Origin: Streptomyces sp. DH41
GTDB lineage: Bacteria; Actinomycetota; Actinomycetes; Streptomycetales; Streptomycetaceae
Length of the DNA stretch: 32,795 nt
Direction: 5' to 3'
Assembly: GCF_029813785.1 (NCBI RefSeq)
Contig: NZ_JARVKY010000045.1
Span: forward strand, 1-32,795
How positions within the stretch are numbered: position 1 is the first letter of the stretch; each line of letters begins with the position of its first letter. Shown one piece after another: positions 1 through 6,805 of this stretch. Position numbers and translations under genes: made by a program. The notes under the pieces are model-generated. The model saw only the letters and a list, made by a program, of their open reading frames with translations. It ran no database searches and was not told the DNA's origin.

Positions 1-2
1 GC

Positions 3-30
3 GGGGGGGCCCCCCCCCCCCCCCCCCCCC
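3..30. repeat. G7/C21 homopolymer tract upstream of ruvC
   Basis: Seven G (3-9) run directly into 21 consecutive C (10-30). It lies about 60 bases upstream of the ruvC start, next to where a -35 element would sit for the TAGCCT -10 candidate at 55-60. It may be a real slippage-prone tract or an assembly/sequencing error at a homopolymer; the sequence alone cannot tell. Confidence 0.8.
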
Positions 31-54
31 GCCGCTCCTGTCAGTGGCAGCCGA

Positions 55-60
55 TAGCCT
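55..60 (+). promoter_or_regulatory. Candidate -10 element of the ruvC promoter
   Basis: TAGCCT fits the Streptomyces TAnnnT -10 pattern and lies about 30 bases before the GTG start. No good -35 hexamer is visible at 17-18 bp spacing; that position falls in GC-rich sequence just after the C-tract. Weak prediction. Confidence 0.35.
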
Positions 61-90
61 GCACAAACAGGAGATCGAACGGGAGGGCAC

Positions 91-657
91 GTGCGCGTAC
101 TGGGGGTGGACCCGGGACTGACCCGTTGCGGGGTCGGCGTCGTCGAAGGGGTCGCGGGCAGACCGCTCACCATGATCGGGGTCGGCGTCGTCCGTACCCC
201 CGCCGACGCCGACCTCGGCCACCGCCTCGTCGCCGTCGAGCAGGGCATCGAACAGTGGCTGGACGAGCACCGGCCCCAGTACGTCGCCGTGGAGCGCGTC
301 TTCAGCCAGCACAACGTCCGCACGGTGATGGGCACCGCCCAGGCCAGCGCCGTCGCCATCCTGTGCGCGTCCCGCCGGGGCATCCCGGTCGCCCTGCACA
401 CCCCCAGCGAGGTCAAGGCCGCCGTCACCGGCAGCGGACGCGCCGACAAGGCGCAGGTCGGTGCCATGGTCACCCGCCTGCTGCGGCTCGCCGCGCCGCC
501 CAGGCCCGCCGACGCGGCGGACGCCCTCGCGCTCGCCATCTGCCACATCTGGCGCGCCCCCGCGCAGAACCGCCTCCAGCAGGCAGTGGCCCTGCACACC
601 TCGAAAGCCCCGCGGACTCCCAAAGCCCCGCCCGCACCGAAAGGCCGTACGGCATGA
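91..657 (+). CDS. ruvC: Crossover junction endodeoxyribonuclease RuvC
   Basis: RuvC cuts Holliday junctions symmetrically, guided by the RuvAB branch-migration motor. The protein has 188 aa. The RNase H-like acidic residues sit where the family has them: D7 in GVDPGLT, E68 in AVERVF, and D141/D144 in the PADAADALALA segment. The GTG start follows a GGGAGG ribosome binding site (81-86). The last 25 residues are a Lys/Pro/Ala-rich tail with repeated PKAP-type motifs beyond the usual fold, common in actinobacterial versions. The stop overlaps the ruvA start (ATGA), so ruvC and ruvA are probably translationally coupled. It is the first gene of the ruvCAB cluster in this window. Confidence 0.97.
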   Translation: MRVLGVDPGLTRCGVGVVEGVAGRPLTMIGVGVVRTPADADLGHRLVAVEQGIEQWLDEHRPQYVAVERVFSQHNVRTVMGTAQASAVAILCASRRGIPVALHTPSEVKAAVTGSGRADKAQVGAMVTRLLRLAAPPRPADAADALALAICHIWRAPAQNRLQQAVALHTSKAPRTPKAPPAPKGRTA

Positions 658-1259
658 TCGCCTTCGTCAGCGGCACGGTCGCCGCCCTCGCCCCCGACAC
701 CGCGGTGGTCGAGGTCGGCGGCGTCGGCATGGCCGTCCAGTGCACGCCGAACACACTCTCCACCCTCCGGGTCGGCAAGCCCGCCAAACTCGCCACCTCG
801 CTCGTCGTCCGCGAGGACTCGCTCACTCTGTACGGCTTCGCCGACGACGACGAGCGCCAGGTCTTCGTGCTGCTCCAGACGGCCAGCGGCGTCGGCCCCC
901 GGCTGGCCCAGGCGATGCTCGCCGTGCACAGCCCCGACGCCCTGCGCTCAGCCGTCTCCACCGGCGACGAGAAGGCGCTCACCGCCGTCCCCGGCATCGG
1001 CAAGAAGGGCGCGCAGAAGCTGCTCCTGGAACTGAGGGACCGCCTCGGCGAGCCCCTCGGGGCACCCGCCGTCGGCACGCCGGTCAGCACCGGCTGGCGC
1101 GACCAGCTGCACGCGGCCCTGATCGGCCTCGGATACGCGACCCGCGAGGCCGACGAGGCCGTCTCCGCCGTGGCACCCCAGGCGGAGTCCGCCGGGGGCA
1201 CGCCCCAGGTGGGGCAGCTGCTGAAGGCGGCCCTGCAGACCCTGAACCGCGCCCGATAG
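654..1259 (+). CDS. ruvA: Holliday junction branch migration protein RuvA
   Basis: RuvA forms tetramers that hold the four-way junction and load the RuvB ring. The 201-aa product has the family architecture: an N-terminal OB-fold (about 1-63), two helix-hairpin-helix motifs (GVGPRLA at 79-85 and GIGKKGA at 114-120) that bind DNA backbone, a flexible Gly/Pro/Thr linker (about 133-147) and the small C-terminal domain III (about 148-200) that contacts RuvB. The ATG start overlaps the ruvC stop by four bases. A longer in-frame open stretch upstream is an antisense-like shadow of ruvC and was not used. Confidence 0.97.
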   Translation: MIAFVSGTVAALAPDTAVVEVGGVGMAVQCTPNTLSTLRVGKPAKLATSLVVREDSLTLYGFADDDERQVFVLLQTASGVGPRLAQAMLAVHSPDALRSAVSTGDEKALTAVPGIGKKGAQKLLLELRDRLGEPLGAPAVGTPVSTGWRDQLHAALIGLGYATREADEAVSAVAPQAESAGGTPQVGQLLKAALQTLNRAR

Positions 1260-1286
1260 TCCGTACCGAGAGCCGAGGCACACCTG

Positions 1287-2360
1287 ATGAACTGGGACGA
1301 CACGACCGACACGGACGCCGCGGGCGAACGGCTGGTGGGTGCGTCCGCCGATGGCGAGGACCAGGCCGTGGAGGCCGCCCTGCGCCCCAAGGACCTGGGC
1401 GAGTTCATCGGCCAGGAGAAGGTCCGCGAGCAGCTCGACCTGGTGCTGCGCGCCGCACGCGCGCGCGGCGCGACCGCCGACCACGTGCTGCTCTCCGGCG
1501 CTCCCGGCCTGGGCAAGACCACCCTCTCGATGATCATCGCGGCCGAGATGGAAGCCCCCATCCGCATCACCTCCGGCCCCGCCATCCAGCACGCCGGAGA
1601 CCTCGCGGCGATCCTCTCCTCCCTCCAGGAGGGCGAGGTCCTCTTCCTCGACGAGATCCACCGCATGTCGCGGCCCGCCGAGGAGATGCTCTACATGGCG
1701 ATGGAGGACTTCCGCGTCGACGTCATCGTCGGCAAGGGCCCGGGCGCCACCGCCATCCCCCTGGAGCTGCCGCCCTTCACCCTGGTCGGCGCCACCACGC
1801 GCGCGGGACTGCTGCCGCCGCCGCTGCGCGACCGCTTCGGCTTCACCGCGCACATGGAGTTCTACGGACCGGCCGAACTGGAACGCGTCATCCACCGCTC
1901 GGCGGGTCTGCTCGACGTGGAGATCGACACCGTCGGCGCCGCCGAGATCGCCGGCCGCTCCCGCGGCACACCCCGCATCGCCAACCGTCTGCTGCGCCGG
2001 GTCCGTGACTACGCCCAGGTCAAGGCCGACGGTCTGATCACCCAGGAGATCGCCTCGGCAGCCCTCGCGGTCTACGAGGTGGACGAGCGCGGCCTGGACC
2101 GCCTGGACCGGGGCGTGCTGGAGGCCCTCCTCAAGCTGTTCGGCGGCGGGCCCGTGGGCCTGTCCACGCTCGCCGTCGCCGTGGGGGAGGAGCGTGAGAC
2201 AGTGGAAGAGGTCGCCGAACCCTTCCTCGTACGGGAGGGCCTGCTCGCCCGCACCCCACGCGGACGGGTGGCGACCCCCGCCGCATGGGCGCATCTCGGC
2301 CTCACCCCGCCGCGTTCGCAGAGTTCGGGAAACGGACAACAGGACTTGTTCGGGACGTGA
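1287..2360 (+). CDS. ruvB: Holliday junction branch migration ATPase RuvB
   Basis: RuvB is the hexameric AAA+ motor that pumps DNA through the RuvA-bound junction. The 357-aa protein shows Walker A GAPGLGKTT (71-79), Walker B LFLDEIHRM (about 119-127), sensor 1 GATTRAG (168-174), an arginine-finger region PLRDRFG (about 179-185) and a C-terminal winged helix (about 275-345). An acidic N-terminal extension of some 25 residues precedes the conserved LRPKDLGEFIGQ segment, and a short tail ends in QQDLFGT. The ATG lies 27 bases after ruvA. It closes the ruvCAB operon; no strong terminator was seen before the yajC promoter. Confidence 0.98.
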   Translation: MNWDDTTDTDAAGERLVGASADGEDQAVEAALRPKDLGEFIGQEKVREQLDLVLRAARARGATADHVLLSGAPGLGKTTLSMIIAAEMEAPIRITSGPAIQHAGDLAAILSSLQEGEVLFLDEIHRMSRPAEEMLYMAMEDFRVDVIVGKGPGATAIPLELPPFTLVGATTRAGLLPPPLRDRFGFTAHMEFYGPAELERVIHRSAGLLDVEIDTVGAAEIAGRSRGTPRIANRLLRRVRDYAQVKADGLITQEIASAALAVYEVDERGLDRLDRGVLEALLKLFGGGPVGLSTLAVAVGEERETVEEVAEPFLVREGLLARTPRGRVATPAAWAHLGLTPPRSQSSGNGQQDLFGT

Positions 2361-2418
2361 CGATCCCGTCACGAAGAGGACATTCGCCGGAGCAGGAACC
2401 CCGGTGCCATGCTGAGCG

Positions 2419-2448
2419 TTGTTCCATGCGCGCGGACTCGCTTAGACT
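2419..2448 (+). promoter_or_regulatory. Candidate housekeeping-sigma promoter for yajC-secDF
   Basis: TTGTTC (2419-2424) and TAGACT (2443-2448) are separated by 18 bp, a good match to the vegetative sigma (HrdB-type) pattern. Predicted transcription starts near 2455, giving a leader of about 80 bases before the yajC GTG. This is the best promoter match in the window, though still inferred. Confidence 0.6.
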
Positions 2449-2535
2449 CCGCCGATGCCGCCCTTGTCGACGGCGCACACACCCCCAACCATCAGGCCGC
2501 TCATCATCGCGGTCGTGTGAAGGAAGTACCGACCC

Positions 2536-3051
2536 GTGAGTCTCGTGACCCTCCTCCCGTTCATCGTGCTCATCGGGGCCATGTTCCTGATGACGCGGTC
2601 GGCGAAGAAGAAGCAGCAGCAGGCCGCCGACATGCGGAACCAGATGCAGCCCGGCTCGGGTGTCCGCACCATCGGGGGCATGTACGCCACGGTCAAGGAG
2701 GTCAGCGAGGACACGGTCCTCCTCGACGCCGGTCCGGGCGTCGAGCTGCTCTTCGCCAAGAACTCCATCGGTGCCGTCCTGACCGACGAGGAGTACAACC
2801 GCATCGTCCACGGCATCGAGCACGACCTGAAGTCCGATGCCGACGTCGTCCCGGACGACGCCTCCTCCCTCACCGAAACCGACGCCTCCGCCGCCGACGC
2901 CGCCGTCTCCTCCGACGACCGGCCCGTCGACCTCGGCAAGAAGGACGCGAACGACGAGCCGGCCGACGAGCCGACCGCCGACGCCGCGTCCGCCGAGGCG
3001 AAGACGGACGAGCAGGCGAAGAAGTCCGACGGCGGTTCCGACGCGAAGTAG
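2536..3051 (+). CDS. yajC: Preprotein translocase subunit YajC
   Basis: YajC is a small single-span membrane protein that associates with SecDF and the SecYEG channel. The 171-aa product has one N-terminal membrane helix (about 2-20), a basic cytoplasmic stop (RSAKKKQQQ) and the conserved small beta domain with GSGVRTIGGMYATV (about 40-53). Residues from about 95 on form a long acidic Ser/Asp/Ala-rich tail absent from the roughly 110-aa enterobacterial protein but usual in actinobacteria. The GTG start follows AGGAAG (2521-2526). It heads the yajC-secD-secF-apt cluster. Confidence 0.95.
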   Translation: MSLVTLLPFIVLIGAMFLMTRSAKKKQQQAADMRNQMQPGSGVRTIGGMYATVKEVSEDTVLLDAGPGVELLFAKNSIGAVLTDEEYNRIVHGIEHDLKSDADVVPDDASSLTETDASAADAAVSSDDRPVDLGKKDANDEPADEPTADAASAEAKTDEQAKKSDGGSDAK

Positions 3052-3053
3052 CC

Positions 3054-3090
3054 GTGCCCCGGGGGGCGCGGGCACGGCCCGCGCCCCCCG
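3054..3090 (+). terminator. GC-rich hairpin(s) between yajC and secD
   Basis: A perfect 14-bp stem (3060-3073 with 3077-3090) has a three-base loop ACG and follows the yajC stop. It lacks a T-run. An overlapping alternative stem, GTGCCC (3054-3059) with GGGCAC (3070-3075), cannot form at the same time. It may partially terminate or process the mRNA between yajC and secD rather than end the operon. Confidence 0.5.
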
Positions 3091-3186
3091 TGTGCCGCGC
3101 GGCGGCTCGCACGGATGCCGACACCATGTGATGGCCGCCGGTGACGCCTACCCGGCGCGAAGCGGCATGAGAGGGAGTACACAAAG

Positions 3187-4947
3187 GTGGCAGCACTTAA
3201 AAAGGGAAAGAACGCGAGCGCCCAGAGTAAGCCCGGGCGCTCGCTGGCCCTGATCGTGATCGCCATCGTGGCGCTCACGGGAGGCATGTTCGCTTCCGGA
3301 CACACGACTCCGCGTCTCGGTATCGACCTGGCCGGCGGCACGAGCATCACGCTCAGGGCCGTGCCGGAGGCCGGCCAGGAGTCGGCGATCAACAAGACGA
3401 ACATGGACACGGCCGTCGAGATCATGGAACGCCGTGTCAACGGGCTCGGTGTCCAGGAGTCCGAGGTTCAGACCCAGGGCGACCGGAACATCATCGTCAA
3501 CATCCCCAAGGGGACGGACTCCGAGGAAGCCCGGGCGCAGGTGGGCACGACGGCGAAGCTCTACTTCCGCCCGGTCCTCACCACCGAGCTGTCCGGCCCC
3601 GCCGCGACGGGCAGCCCCTCGCCGAGCGCCACCGGCGGCGCCACCGACAAGGCGACCGACAAGGCCACGGACAAGGACGAGGCGAGTTCGTCGCCGTCCG
3701 GCTCCCCCTCGGCGAGCGCCACCTCCCAGGGCCGCGCCCTCACCGACGCCCTGAAGGCCGACCCCAGTCCCTCCGCCACGGCAACCGACGGCGCGTCGCC
3801 TTCCGCGAGCGCCCCCGCGAACGACGCCGACAGCGAGCTCCAGGCCCAGTACGCGGCACTGGACTGCACCGACGAGGCGGCCCGGGCCAAGGTCGGCGAA
3901 GGAGCGAAGCCGAGCGACTCGACGCTCGCCTGCGGTCAGAACGCGCAGGGCCAGTGGCAGAAGTACATCCTCGGCCCCGCGGCGGTCGACGGCACGGACG
4001 TCGACGAGTCCGAGGCCGTCTACAACACCCAGACCGCCGCCGGCTGGACCGTCACGATGAAGTTCACGGACGGCGGCGCCAAGAAGTTCGCCGACATCAC
4101 CGGCAAGCTCGCGCAGAACCAGTCCCCGCAGAACCAGTTCGCCATCGTCCTGGACAACGAGGTCGTCTCCGACCCGTACGTGAGCCAGGCGCTCACCGGC
4201 GGCAACGCGGAGATCTCCGGCAACTTCGACCAGGAAGAGGCCCAGGGCCTCGCCAACATGCTGTCCTACGGCGCCCTGCCGCTGACCTTCGAGGAGGACA
4301 GCGTCACCACCGTCACCGCCGCGCTCGGCGGTGAGCAGCTCGAAGCGGGCCTCATCGCCGGCGCGATCGGCCTCGCCCTGGTCATCCTCTACCTGCTGGT
4401 CTACTACCGCGGTCTGTCGTTCATCGCCATCGCGTCGCTGTTCGTCTCCGCGGGCCTCACGTACGTGATCATGTCGCTGCTCGGACCGACCATCGGCTTC
4501 GCGCTGAACCTGCCGGCCGTGTGCGGTGCCATCGTCGCCATCGGCATCACCGCGGACTCGTTCATCGTCTACTTCGAACGCGTCCGCGACGAGATCCGGG
4601 AGGGCCGCACGCTGCGTCCCGCCGTCGAGCGGGGCTGGCCGCGCGCCCGGCGGACCATCCTGGTCTCCGACTTCGTGTCCTTCCTCGCCGCCGCGGTGCT
4701 CTTCGCCGTCACGGTCGGCAAGGTGCAGGGCTTCGCGTTCACCCTGGGTCTGACCACGCTGCTCGACGTGGTGGTGGTGTTCCTCTTCACCAAGCCGCTG
4801 CTGACGCTGATGGCCCGGCGCAAGTTCTTCGCGAGCGGTCACAAGTGGTCCGGTCTCGACCCGAAGAGCCTGGGTGCCAAGCCGCCGCTGCGCCGCACCC
4901 GCCGCCCCGCCCGTCCCGCCGGCCACGTCGACCCGAAGGAGGCGTGA
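3187..4947 (+). CDS. secD: Protein translocase subunit SecD
   Basis: SecD works with SecF to complete Sec-dependent export using proton motive force. The 586-aa protein has a first membrane helix (about 19-37), the family motif RLGIDLAGGTSI (43-54), an extracytoplasmic domain, and five more membrane helices between about 388 and 550. These include the conserved GITADSFIVYFERVRDE segment (about 453-469). The extracytoplasmic domain is interrupted by about 90 residues of Ser/Pro/Ala/Thr/Asp-rich low complexity (about 137-225), including a KATD repeat. Two cysteines follow (in ALDCTDEA and TLACGQN) and could form a disulfide. The start is GTG; the purine-rich stretch at 3170-3177 is the likely ribosome binding site. 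Confidence 0.97.
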   Translation: MAALKKGKNASAQSKPGRSLALIVIAIVALTGGMFASGHTTPRLGIDLAGGTSITLRAVPEAGQESAINKTNMDTAVEIMERRVNGLGVQESEVQTQGDRNIIVNIPKGTDSEEARAQVGTTAKLYFRPVLTTELSGPAATGSPSPSATGGATDKATDKATDKDEASSSPSGSPSASATSQGRALTDALKADPSPSATATDGASPSASAPANDADSELQAQYAALDCTDEAARAKVGEGAKPSDSTLACGQNAQGQWQKYILGPAAVDGTDVDESEAVYNTQTAAGWTVTMKFTDGGAKKFADITGKLAQNQSPQNQFAIVLDNEVVSDPYVSQALTGGNAEISGNFDQEEAQGLANMLSYGALPLTFEEDSVTTVTAALGGEQLEAGLIAGAIGLALVILYLLVYYRGLSFIAIASLFVSAGLTYVIMSLLGPTIGFALNLPAVCGAIVAIGITADSFIVYFERVRDEIREGRTLRPAVERGWPRARRTILVSDFVSFLAAAVLFAVTVGKVQGFAFTLGLTTLLDVVVVFLFTKPLLTLMARRKFFASGHKWSGLDPKSLGAKPPLRRTRRPARPAGHVDPKEA

Positions 4948-4948
4948 G

Positions 4949-6088
4949 ATGGGAAAGCTCGGCAACCTCGGCGCCCGACTGCACCACGGTGAGATCGGTT
5001 ACGACTTCGTCAAGAACCGCAAGCTCTGGTACGGCATCTCCATCCTCATCACCATCACGGCCATCGTCGGCCTGGCGGTGCGCGGCCTGCACATGGGCAT
5101 CGAGTTCCAGGGCGGCGCGGTCTTCACCACCCCGAAGAACATGAGCGCCTCGGTCTCCCAGGCCGAGACGTACGCGGAAGAGGCCTCCGGCCACGACGCG
5201 ATCGTCCAAAAGCTCGGCGATGGCAGCCTCCGCATCCAGATCTCGGGCACCGACACCGCCAAGTCGGACCAGATCAAGGGCCAGCTCTCGAAGGACCTGG
5301 GCGTCCCGACGGAGAAGATCAACGCCGATCTGGTCGGCCCCAGCTGGGGCGACCAGATCGCGAACAAGGCCTGGCAGGGTCTGGGGATCTTCATGGTCCT
5401 CGTGGTGATCTACCTGGCGATCGCGTTCGAGTGGCGTATGGCGATCGCCGCGTTCATCGCCCTGGTCCACGACATCACCATCACCGTCGGCATCTACGCC
5501 CTCGTCGGCTTCGAGGTCACGCCGGGCACGGTGATCGGTCTGCTGACCATCCTCGGATACTCGCTCTACGACACGGTCGTCGTCTTCGACAGTCTCAAGG
5601 AGCAGACCAAGGACATCACCAAACAGACCCGCTGGACCTACGCCGAGATCGCCAACCGCTCGATCAACAGCACCCTGGTCCGCTCCATCAACACCACGGT
5701 GGTCGCCCTGCTGCCGGTGGGCGGTCTGCTGTTCATCGGCGGCGGTGTCCTCGGCGCCGGCATGCTCAACGACATCTCGCTCTCGCTGTTCGTCGGTCTC
5801 GCCGCGGGCGCGTACTCGTCGATCTTCATCGCCACGCCGCTGGTCGCCGACCTCAAGGAGGCCGAGCCGCAGATGAAGGCGCTCAAGAAGCGGGTCCTCG
5901 CCAAGCGTGCCCAGGCCGCGGCGAAGGGCGAGCCGGCGGAGTCCGCCGTCGACGAGGAGCGATACGCCGACGACGAGGCCGACGAGATCGACGAGACCGA
6001 CGACGCGGCCCCCGCGGTCGTCGGCCCCCGCAACCAGCCCGCGTCCCGTACCAGGGGCCGCGGCCGACCCTCGGGGAAGCGCCGATGA
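4949..6088 (+). CDS. secF: Protein translocase subunit SecF
   Basis: SecF is the partner of SecD in the SecDF-YajC complex. The 379-aa product has a first membrane helix (about 27-45), the motif GIEFQGGAVF (50-59), a short extracytoplasmic domain, and five helices from about 143 to 305. The conserved GYSLYDTVVVFDSLKE segment lies in this block. The C-terminal tail (about 315-379) is cytoplasmic, highly charged and ends in an Arg-rich stretch. The ATG is one base past the secD stop and follows GAAGGAGG, so an in-frame upstream start inside secD was rejected. The stop overlaps the apt start. Confidence 0.97.
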   Translation: MGKLGNLGARLHHGEIGYDFVKNRKLWYGISILITITAIVGLAVRGLHMGIEFQGGAVFTTPKNMSASVSQAETYAEEASGHDAIVQKLGDGSLRIQISGTDTAKSDQIKGQLSKDLGVPTEKINADLVGPSWGDQIANKAWQGLGIFMVLVVIYLAIAFEWRMAIAAFIALVHDITITVGIYALVGFEVTPGTVIGLLTILGYSLYDTVVVFDSLKEQTKDITKQTRWTYAEIANRSINSTLVRSINTTVVALLPVGGLLFIGGGVLGAGMLNDISLSLFVGLAAGAYSSIFIATPLVADLKEAEPQMKALKKRVLAKRAQAAAKGEPAESAVDEERYADDEADEIDETDDAAPAVVGPRNQPASRTRGRGRPSGKRR

Positions 6089-6633
6089 CCGAGACGACCG
6101 ACATCACGCGGCTGCTGCTCAGCCGCATCCGGGACGTGGCCGACTACCCGGAGCCCGGAGTGGTGTTCAAGGACATCACCCCGCTCCTGGCCGACCCGGC
6201 CGCGTTCACCGCCCTGACCGACGCGCTCGCCGAGGTCGCCGAGCGCACCGGCGCCACCAAGGTCGTCGGCCTGGAGGCCCGCGGCTTCATCCTCGGCGCC
6301 CCCGTGGCCCTGCGGGCCGGCCTGGGCTTCATCCCCGTACGCAAGGCGGGCAAGCTCCCCGGAGCCACCCTCAGCCAGGCGTACGACCTGGAGTACGGCT
6401 CGGCCGAGATCGAGGTGCACGCCGAGGACCTGGCCGCCGGCGACCGGGTGCTGGTCGTCGACGACGTCCTCGCCACCGGCGGCACCGCCGAGGCCTCGCT
6501 GGAGCTCATCCGCCGGGCCGGCGCCGAGGTGGCCGGGCTCGCCGTCCTGATGGAGCTGGGCTTCCTCGGCGGGCGGGCCCGTCTGGAGCCGGCCCTGGCC
6601 GGAGCACCGCTGAAGGCGCTGCTCACGGTCTGA
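6085..6633 (+). CDS. apt: Adenine phosphoribosyltransferase
   Basis: Apt converts adenine and PRPP to AMP and pyrophosphate in purine salvage. The 182-aa protein has the expected YPEPGVVFKDITPLL N-terminus (21-35), the EARGF segment (64-68), RKAGKLPG (86-93), and the PRPP-binding motif VLVVDDVLATGGTA (122-135). The ATG overlaps the secF stop (ATGA), so apt is probably coupled to the sec operon. It lies between secF and relA, an order known in actinobacteria, and links salvage of purine nucleotides to the neighbouring (p)ppGpp gene at least by position. A hairpin follows the gene. Confidence 0.97.
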   Translation: MTETTDITRLLLSRIRDVADYPEPGVVFKDITPLLADPAAFTALTDALAEVAERTGATKVVGLEARGFILGAPVALRAGLGFIPVRKAGKLPGATLSQAYDLEYGSAEIEVHAEDLAAGDRVLVVDDVLATGGTAEASLELIRRAGAEVAGLAVLMELGFLGGRARLEPALAGAPLKALLTV

Positions 6634-6652
6634 CGGTTCCCGTCGCACAGCG

Positions 6653-6685
6653 GAGGCGGGCCCGGAGGAATCCGGCGCCCGCCTC
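6653..6685 (+). terminator. Terminator-like hairpin after apt
   Basis: GAGGCGGGC (6653-6661) plus CCGGA pairs with TCCGG plus GCCCGCCTC (6677-6685). This gives a 14-bp stem with a single bulged C (6676) and a GGAA tetraloop. A short T-rich stretch (TTTCT at 6691-6695) follows. It probably ends the sec-apt transcript. Confidence 0.65.
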
Positions 6686-6725
6686 AGGCGTTTCTCGGGT
6701 TGACGGCCCTCACAGTGGCCTGAAG

Positions 6726-6754
6726 GCGATCCTGGGGCGCAGGATCGCTACCAT
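6726..6754 (+). promoter_or_regulatory. Inverted repeat abutting the candidate relA -10 element
   Basis: GCGATCCTG (6726-6734) and CAGGATCGC (6740-6748) are perfect 9-bp arms with a 5-base centre. They are followed at once by TACCAT (6749-6754), a candidate -10. The repeat would fill the -35/-10 spacer, a typical repressor operator position, but could also act as an RNA hairpin if transcription starts further upstream (for example from TTGACG at 6700-6705). Confidence 0.5.
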
Positions 6755-6805
6755 GGGGTTTCCGGAGCCTGACCGGGGGACCCGGATCGCGCACGAGGAG
6801 TCCTC

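Noticed and set aside
3148..4965. Long minus-strand open frame opposite secD
   Set aside because: Antisense shadow; repetitive Gly/Arg/Val/Asp composition and no domain.
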